The notes under the pieces were generated by a model. It was not told the origin of the DNA and did no database searches. It saw only the letters and a list, made by a program, of their open reading frames with translations. Positions 7,540 to 11,295 of a stretch of DNA of 11,295 nucleotides are shown here, piece by piece. The stretch's first letter is position 1. Every line of letters starts with the position of its first letter. Both the position numbers and the translations under genes were made by a program. Origin of the DNA: Chitinophagaceae bacterium (lineage in GTDB: Bacteria > Bacteroidota > Bacteroidia > Chitinophagales > Chitinophagaceae); contig VIKJ01000045.1 in the NCBI GenBank assembly GCA_008080615.1, positions 2,574-13,868 on the forward strand, written 5' to 3'.

Positions 7540-7603
7540 CGGATTGGCCCCCTTTTATAAAGCAAATTCGGAATTAGACAATATTTTTCGGAACTTCACC
7601 GGA
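7540..7603. promoter_or_regulatory. Four direct CGGA repeats, roughly helically phased, between divergent genes
   Basis: On the plus strand CGGA occurs at 7540, 7569, 7589 and 7600, always in the same orientation, giving spacings of 29, 20 and 11 bases. These are close to three, two and one turns of the helix. The first and last copies are part of ACCGGATT (7538-7545 and 7598-7605). The middle two are part of TTCGGAA (7567-7573 and 7587-7593), and the second is the centre of an 11-bp palindrome AATTCGGAATT (7565-7575). This pattern could be a regulator binding array for the nucleoid-associated protein gene, the 109-aa gene, or both. Confidence 0.35.
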
Positions 7604-7626
7604 TTAACCATAAATAACAACGCTGC

Positions 7627-7956
7627 ATGTACGCCCAGATCTGGATAAAGTACCTACCCATTATTCGCATTTTATTGAAAAGAACCCGTACGGAAAGTCA
7701 GGTTTTAGACTTGAACAGGATCGATTTCGAGAGAATGGGATCTGGCAGAAAAGCAGGTTATAAATTCACCATAGAATTTACAAAAGGCAGAGTGAGTAAC
7801 CTTATTAGCAGCTCTGCATTGGCTTCAGACTTAGCTTTTGTAATGTTAGAAGACAAAGCAACCAAGGAATTTTTAGATGCTGGTGAGTACACCGTTTCTC
7901 TTAATACCAAGTTTCAGTTATTGCTTAAAGCAGTAAATACTGAAGTAGCTGAGTAG
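7627..7956 (+). CDS. Unrecognised small protein, 109 aa
   Basis: I cannot assign a named family, although the sequence reads like a conserved Bacteroidota hypothetical protein. It starts MYAQIWIKYLPIIRILLKRT, an amphipathic helix ending in basic residues, not a cleavable signal peptide. There follows a compact region with LDLNRIDFERMGSGRKAGYKFTIEF (about 27-51), rich in alternating polar and hydrophobic residues typical of beta strands. The C-terminus (LDAGEYTVSLNTKFQLLLKAV) again looks like beta hairpins. No catalytic motif is visible. It probably folds as a small alpha+beta cytoplasmic protein. It is transcribed alone, divergent from the nucleoid-associated protein gene across a 104-base spacer, and its stop lies 8 bases from that of the convergent VOC gene. 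The ATG at 7627 is the first in frame. Confidence 0.75.
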   Translation: MYAQIWIKYLPIIRILLKRTRTESQVLDLNRIDFERMGSGRKAGYKFTIEFTKGRVSNLISSSALASDLAFVMLEDKATKEFLDAGEYTVSLNTKFQLLLKAVNTEVAE

Positions 7957-7964
7957 CACTCCGT

Positions 7965-9068
7965 TTATTTTCGTTGAAATACTTCTACCAACACTCCATT
8001 AGGGGCCATCATGGTCATTACCATGCAATTGCCTAAAATGGGATCTTTTAAAGCCATTGGCTTTTGAATGATTCTGATTTTAGATTCTATGGCCAATTGG
8101 GTTACTTTATTAATATTGGATGTTTCAAAACCAAACATGCCAATTCCTCTATAAGGCATACGTGGCGGCACTTTTGGGTACAATCGCTTATTGTCGTTAA
8201 AGTCTATAAACTGCAAGTATCCAGTAGAAGCGCCTTTGGCGAATACAATGGTATTTCTATAGCCCGATCCTGCAGGTAAGCCCAAGGCAGAGCCATCGCC
8301 TGTTTTCCATTCGGCATCTTTTCTTATTTCCATCCCCAAAACCTTGGTGTAAAATGCCAATACCCTATCACTCATGCCCGTTACTATTTGCGCACTAAAA
8401 CCAGGGCCCCCTTTTAATGTTGTAGAATCATAAGGAGCCAACTGACTCATTCCATTGCCTCGCTCTACTCCAACAGCATGAATAAAATCAGGGGCCTGAT
8501 AAATGGCTTCCATATAACGATACTTTGTACCATCTGGCTTACTCATTAGTACAGTTTGCAAAGGCACTTTGGTATTAAAACCCAGATTATGCAATTCCTT
8601 ATCTAACAATTCTTGATTGGCATTGGGAAAACCCAATGAAAATGGACCTAGCTCTCTAGGATTATAGGTTTCGTGTACCAAGGATAATTTTTTACTTACC
8701 AGCAAAACTCTTAGTTCAATATTTTCGGGCACATTGGGCCTGTATAATAAATAAACTTTATAATTAATCGTTCCAGGAAGATCCCATAAGAGTCGTTGTT
8801 TTTTCTTTTCTCTTTTAGTTATCCTTAGCGGACCAGAAAGCACCATGCCCATGCCAGTTTCGTAAAACAAGCGCAAGGAATCTAAATTAGATGTACAGAT
8901 AGTTACAATTTTAAGCGGACCACATAAAGCATCAGAAGAAGTTGATTCGGGATTGGTGATGTCTTTAATATAACTTTGACTATAAGCACTTGTACAAAAT
9001 AACAGGATGCCTAAACTTATCAAAAAAAGGATTTTTTTAATAAGCGTAGCTTGATAAGCGAAATACAT
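7965..9068 (-). CDS. Exported protein with two VOC (glyoxalase/dioxygenase-like) domains
   Basis: A 367-aa protein with a signal peptide (basic KK at 11-12, hydrophobic 13-28, probable cleavage after AYS30) and two VOC-type halves, about 52-192 and 224-366. Each half opens with the same pattern: IVTICTSNLDSLRLFYETGMGM in the first, IVTGMSDRVLAFYTKVLGMEI in the second. Each closes with the usual strand holding a Glu (Glu187 and Glu362, the latter in PNGVLVEVFQ). The first-strand metal ligand, normally His, is Lys53 in half one and Gln227 in half two, so half one may not bind metal. VOC proteins include glyoxalases, ring-cleaving dioxygenases and resistance proteins; the reaction is unknown. 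The frame also has an ATG at 9092 and a TTG at 9095. The ATG at 9068 is preferred because it gives the more normal signal peptide, but 9092 cannot be excluded. Divergent from the NTF2-like/SDR pair. Confidence 0.8.
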   Translation of the reverse strand: MYFAYQATLIKKILFLISLGILLFCTSAYSQSYIKDITNPESTSSDALCGPLKIVTICTSNLDSLRLFYETGMGMVLSGPLRITKREKKKQRLLWDLPGTINYKVYLLYRPNVPENIELRVLLVSKKLSLVHETYNPRELGPFSLGFPNANQELLDKELHNLGFNTKVPLQTVLMSKPDGTKYRYMEAIYQAPDFIHAVGVERGNGMSQLAPYDSTTLKGGPGFSAQIVTGMSDRVLAFYTKVLGMEIRKDAEWKTGDGSALGLPAGSGYRNTIVFAKGASTGYLQFIDFNDNKRLYPKVPPRMPYRGIGMFGFETSNINKVTQLAIESKIRIIQKPMALKDPILGNCMVMTMMAPNGVLVEVFQRK

Positions 9069-9114
9069 AAAGCAGTTAACTTTATTCAGCATCAAAAAGA
9101 GTGCTGGTTTGGTT

Positions 9115-9122
9115 TAAGTTTG
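9115..9122 (+). promoter_or_regulatory. Putative -7 promoter box (TAAGTTTG) for the NTF2-like/SDR pair
   Basis: TAAGTTTG fits the Bacteroidota -7 consensus TAnnTTTG at every defined position. Transcription would begin near 9127, which rules against the GTG reading start at 9101 and supports one of the ATGs at 9143, 9155 or 9167. No matching -33 element was found at the usual distance. Confidence 0.5.
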
Positions 9123-9166
9123 ATGCGTTCAAGATATGCAAAATGATTGAATCAATGAATGATCAT

Positions 9167-9598
9167 ATGAAACGGTTAATTTTTTTATGTTTGATGGTGT
9201 TTTTTTCGGTTGAAACATTCGCTCAACAAGAATCGGTAACCGAAGCCTATATTGTAAAACTCCATCAAAAAAAATTTGATTGGATGATTCAAAAAAAATA
9301 CGATTCGCTTAGTAATGTATTAGATGAGCGATTGGTTTATATACATTCAAATGGTTGGGCCGAAACAAAACAAGAAGTATTGGCCGATATAAAATCGGGC
9401 AAACTAAATTATACCAATGTAAAGCTCACTGAATCATCAGCTAGGATTTTTCAAAAAGCAGCAATAGTAAATGGCAAAGGAACATTTAGTGTTGTAATGG
9501 ATGGAAAGCCTTTAGACATTCAGTTGTATTATACTGAAGTATATGTGAAAAAGAAAAGCGGATGGAAATTAGTAAGCAGGCATGCCAATAAAATATAA
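9167..9598 (+). CDS. Secreted NTF2-like (DUF4440/SnoaL-like) protein
   Basis: A 143-aa protein with a signal peptide (MKRLIFLCLMVFFSVETFAQ, residues 1-20) and one NTF2-like domain of about 120 residues, the family's usual size. The DUF4440-type signature is clear: a helix of YDSLSNVLDERL, then VYIHSNGWAETKQEVLADIKSGKLNY (about 58-82), and the closing strands YYTEVYVKKKSGWKLVSRHA (121-140). Such proteins have a cone-shaped pocket; some are isomerases or hydrolases and many have no known activity. Upstream in-frame starts exist (GTG 9101, ATG 9143, ATG 9155). The ATG at 9167 is chosen because it puts the signal peptide at the exact N-terminus. The next gene, an SDR, starts 7 bases after the stop, so the two are probably one operon. 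Confidence 0.85.
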   Translation: MKRLIFLCLMVFFSVETFAQQESVTEAYIVKLHQKKFDWMIQKKYDSLSNVLDERLVYIHSNGWAETKQEVLADIKSGKLNYTNVKLTESSARIFQKAAIVNGKGTFSVVMDGKPLDIQLYYTEVYVKKKSGWKLVSRHANKI

Positions 9599-9605
9599 GC
9601 GCAAC

Positions 9606-10382
9606 ATGAACTTAGCAATACAAGGTCAATTATTTATTGTAGGAGGAGCAACTTCTGGTTTTGGTAAAGCCATTGCAGAAGCATTGATTATTGAGGGTGC
9701 CCACATTATTGCTATTGCTCGTGGGGAAGATAAATTATTGGCTTTAAAAGCAAGCGCTCCGCATCAGGTAGAAATTGTGGTAGGAGATTTATCTGTGCCC
9801 GAAGTATTAACTGAATTAATTAAACAAGTAGGAGATAAAACAGTTCATGGCATTCTAGTAAATGCAGGAGGGCCACCTGCTAAAACAGTATTGGAAACCA
9901 GTTTAGAAGATTGGGACAATGCATACCAATTAATTTTGCGCTGGAAAGTTGCCATCACCAAAGCATTTGTTCCAAAAATGGTGCAACAGGGTTATGGTAG
10001 AATGGTTTTTATAGAAAGCGTTTCGGTAAAGCAGCCCGTTGAAAATTTAGTACTCAGTACTTCTTTAAGAGTTGCAGTAGTGGGCATGGTAAAAACATTG
10101 TCTCAAGAAATTGCCAAGTCCGGCGTAACCTTAAATATACTGGCACCTGGATCGCATAATACCCCTGCTATCAATCGGCTTTATCATAAAAAAGTAGATC
10201 AAACTGGCTTATCATTTGAAGAAGTAAAAGCTTCGGCCATACAACAAATTCCAACAGGAGCATTGGGTGAAGCAGCAGATTTTGCAGGGCTGGCCCTTTG
10301 GTTATTGAGCCCGATGAGTAGATTTGTAACAGGCCAAACCATCACTGTAGATGGAGGTTCTGTAAAAGGAATATTTGGATAA
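9606..10382 (+). CDS. SDR family oxidoreductase, GGPP subfamily lacking the YxxxK motif
   Basis: A 258-aa Rossmann-fold protein of the short-chain dehydrogenase/reductase family (usual length about 250), cytoplasmic. Visible motifs are the dinucleotide-binding loop GGATSGFG (13-20), an acidic GDLSVPE segment (60-66), NAGGPP (86-91), the catalytic Ser138 in FIESVSV, and the typical ending FVTGQTITVDGG (240-251). Aligned to E. coli FabG numbering, the Asn of the catalytic tetrad is Ile110, the Tyr is Ser151 and the Lys is Arg155; only Ser138 is kept. SDR proteins with NAGGPP and an S-x-x-x-R replacement form a known annotated subgroup, often called 3-oxoacyl-ACP reductase, but that name is doubtful for it. 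Start ATG 9606 gives a normal short N-terminus; an in-frame ATG at 9582 would overlap the upstream stop. Co-directional with the NTF2-like gene, 7 bases apart. Confidence 0.85.
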   Translation: MNLAIQGQLFIVGGATSGFGKAIAEALIIEGAHIIAIARGEDKLLALKASAPHQVEIVVGDLSVPEVLTELIKQVGDKTVHGILVNAGGPPAKTVLETSLEDWDNAYQLILRWKVAITKAFVPKMVQQGYGRMVFIESVSVKQPVENLVLSTSLRVAVVGMVKTLSQEIAKSGVTLNILAPGSHNTPAINRLYHKKVDQTGLSFEEVKASAIQQIPTGALGEAADFAGLALWLLSPMSRFVTGQTITVDGGSVKGIFG

Positions 10383-10814
10383 CTACTTACTCAATAAAAT
10401 CTTAAAAAACTTTTCTATCTCTGCTTTTTCTACAGGAGTTAAAACTTCGTTTTTTTGGTACTTGGTATTTAAAAAAACAACCCGTTTGTGTTGAGGATAT
10501 TTTTGCAGAATAGCTTGCATTTTTTGCCCAATCAACTCATCTTTTTCAAATAGTGGTGTATTTATTTGAGCAGGAGCTTTTTCTCGGGTATGCATTTTAT
10601 TAATGGTAGCTTCTAAAGTTGCTAACCAGTTTACTGGCATTTCTGGCACATTGGCTGCCTTTTGATAAAGTCCTTCCAATTGTTTTTTACTCAAGCTTCC
10701 TCTTTCCTCATATTGGTGCATAAGGCTCATCACAAATAATGCATCGGGGTTATACTTATAACAAGCGTCCAGCACTTTGTCTATGATATCAAGCTTATGT
10801 TTAGCTGCAGCCAT
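10383..10814 (-). CDS. Unrecognised protein, 143 aa, conserved-hypothetical style
   Basis: No named family recognised. The 143-aa protein is soluble, with no signal peptide or membrane segment, and looks mainly helical. It has an N-terminal helical region (KLDIIDKVLDACYKYNPDALFVMSLMHQYEERG, about 7-39), then a SLSKKQLEGLYQKA element (40-53) that resembles a helix-turn-helix-like pair, and a basic stretch around residue 75. A Pro-rich linker (80-88) leads to a C-terminal domain with two short repeat-like pieces (QAILQKYPQHKRVVFLNTKY, then LTPVEKAEIEKFFKIL). The YPQHKRVVF motif is the most distinctive feature. Its stop codon abuts that of the SDR. It has the best -7 promoter box in the window, 5 bases before its ATG, inside a 14-bp palindrome that spans the start codon. 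Confidence 0.75.
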   Translation of the reverse strand: MAAAKHKLDIIDKVLDACYKYNPDALFVMSLMHQYEERGSLSKKQLEGLYQKAANVPEMPVNWLATLEATINKMHTREKAPAQINTPLFEKDELIGQKMQAILQKYPQHKRVVFLNTKYQKNEVLTPVEKAEIEKFFKILLSK

Positions 10815-10826
10815 CTTTGCAAAGAT
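10813..10826. promoter_or_regulatory. 14-bp perfect palindrome over start codon and -7 box
   Basis: ATCTTTGCAAAGAT reads the same on both strands. It covers the first two bases of the minus-strand start codon and seven of the eight bases of the TATCTTTG box. By symmetry the plus strand carries CATCTTTG (10812-10819), one base from the -7 consensus and pointing toward the acylase gene at 10904. It could be a symmetric bidirectional promoter element, a repressor site, or both. Confidence 0.5.
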
Positions 10827-10827
10827 A
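10820..10827 (-). promoter_or_regulatory. Consensus -7 promoter box (TATCTTTG) for the 143-aa protein gene
   Basis: On the minus strand TATCTTTG is a perfect match to TAnnTTTG and ends 5 bases before the ATG at 10814, predicting a leader of only 2-4 bases. A 4-bp-arm inverted repeat, GGAA-CA-TTCC (10831-10840), lies just upstream of the box. Confidence 0.55.
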
Positions 10828-10851
10828 GATGGAACATTCCTAAACTATTTA

Positions 10852-10859
10852 TATCTTCA
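10852..10859 (+). promoter_or_regulatory. Weak -7-like box (TATCTTCA) ahead of the second acylase gene
   Basis: TATCTTCA differs from TAnnTTTG at its last two bases. It would give a leader of roughly 40 bases to the ATG at 10904. It competes with the plus-strand box inside the 10813-10826 palindrome as the acylase promoter. Confidence 0.25.
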
Positions 10860-10903
10860 AAGGAGCTTGCAACCAGTTTATTTTAAAATATCAAATACTG
10901 CAT

Positions 10904-11295
10904 ATGATTTCCCTTAAAAAAATATTTATCAGTGCAATCTGCATCCTGTTTTTATTGAACTCTTTATGGGCACAAAAAACTAGTACAACATTGGCTGTAA
11001 AAGGGCTTAAAGAAAAAGTAGAAGTATTGAGAGACGAGTGGGGTGTTAATCATATTTACGCACTCAATCAACACGATTTGTTTTTTACTCAAGGATATTG
11101 TGCGGCAAAAGATAGATTGTTTCAGTTTGAAGTATGGAGAAGACAAGCAACAGGAACTGTTGCAGAAATTTTGGGCGAGCGTGCAATTAAAAGAGATATT
11201 GGTACTCGCTTATTTAAATTCCGTGGAGATTTAACCAAAGAATTAAATCATTATCACCCACAAGGAGTTGCCATTATCAATGCATATGTTGATGG
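10904..11295 (+). CDS. Penicillin acylase family protein, N-terminal part (3' truncated by window)
   Basis: An open frame from ATG 10904 runs off the window end without a stop, showing 130 complete codons. Residues 1-24 are a signal peptide (LKK, then a hydrophobic ISAICILFLLNSLWAQ, with cleavage near WAQ), so the product is exported. The visible part is the alpha region of an N-terminal-nucleophile acylase: VEVLRDEWGVNHIYALNQHDLFFTQGY (about 39-65), then CAAKDRLFQFEVWRRQATGTVAEILGE, the family's AxDRLxQMExxRR-type signature. The self-cleavage site and nucleophile Ser lie beyond the window. The pattern is that of the larger penicillin-G-acylase-like members (usually about 750-850 aa), clearly different from the PvdQ-like acylase at 2832-4994. 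It is probably transcribed rightward from the 89-base gap shared with the divergent 143-aa gene. The substrate cannot be predicted. Confidence 0.88.
   Translation, partial: MISLKKIFISAICILFLLNSLWAQKTSTTLAVKGLKEKVEVLRDEWGVNHIYALNQHDLFFTQGYCAAKDRLFQFEVWRRQATGTVAEILGERAIKRDIGTRLFKFRGDLTKELNHYHPQGVAIINAYVD

Noticed and set aside
9101..9166. GTG at 9101 as the start of the NTF2-like protein
   Set aside because: It lies upstream of the consensus -7 box at 9115-9122, and would place 22 residues before a perfect signal peptide.
9582..9605. ATG at 9582 as start of the SDR
   Set aside because: It overlaps the coding end of the NTF2-like gene and adds eight residues not typical of SDRs; the ATG at 9606 lies 7 bases after the stop and directly before the Rossmann fold.
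10860..10865. AAGGAG as a Shine-Dalgarno site for the second acylase gene
   Set aside because: It lies 38 bases upstream of the ATG at 10904, far outside the usual 5-10 base distance, and no closer start codon in frame makes sense.
1..11295. Defence island, toxin-antitoxin, prophage, CRISPR or insertion sequence
   Set aside because: No transposase, integrase, Cas, restriction or toxin motifs, no terminal inverted repeats and no spaced direct repeat arrays were seen; codon and base use look uniform by eye.

Overview
The window looks like chromosomal DNA from a low-GC member of the Bacteroidota, most likely Chitinophagaceae or a close relative. This is judged by eye from protein style, AT-rich coding, the absence of Shine-Dalgarno sequences, and several copies of the Bacteroidota sigma -7 box (TAnnTTTG and variants) just ahead of start codons. 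It contains 12 protein-coding genes, two of them cut by the window edges. I see no tRNA, rRNA, CRISPR array, insertion sequence or phage gene. The window is packed with coding sequence and no intergenic stretch exceeds about 105 bases.

Layout. (1) 1-2831, plus strand: the 3' end of an endonuclease/exonuclease/phosphatase (EEP) gene, a second membrane-anchored EEP paralogue, then cysS (cysteinyl-tRNA synthetase). (2) 2832-5925, minus strand: a two-gene unit of exported proteins. A Tat-type TIM-barrel sugar isomerase/epimerase-like protein comes first, followed by an N-terminal-nucleophile acylase of the PvdQ/AHL-acylase type. (3) 6011-7522: an unrecognised helical protein on plus, converging on a 37-kDa nucleoid-associated (NdpA/YejK-like) protein on minus. 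(4) 7627-7956: a small unrecognised protein on plus. (5) 7965-10382: an exported double-VOC-domain protein on minus, divergent from an NTF2-like/DUF4440 secreted protein and a catalytically atypical SDR on plus. (6) 10383-10814, minus: an unrecognised 143-aa protein. (7) 10904 to the window end, plus: the N-terminal part of a second penicillin-acylase-family protein.

The genes look like a mixture of housekeeping functions (cysS, nucleoid protein) and exported small-molecule enzymes (two acylases, TIM-barrel, VOC, NTF2-like), not a single coherent pathway. I did not find a convincing new defence or mobile system. The most notable features are: three convergent gene pairs whose stop codons abut with no spacer; a recurring -7-like box 3-7 nt before start codons, predicting nearly leaderless mRNAs; a 14-bp palindrome spanning a promoter box and start codon; four helically spaced CGGA repeats in the ndpA-side intergenic region; and an SDR that has lost three of the four classical catalytic-tetrad residues.

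Several starts here differ from the longest possible reading frame. They are set by signal peptides, Tat motifs or promoter boxes: cysS at 1323, TIM-barrel at 5925, VOC at 9068, NTF2-like at 9167 and SDR at 9606.
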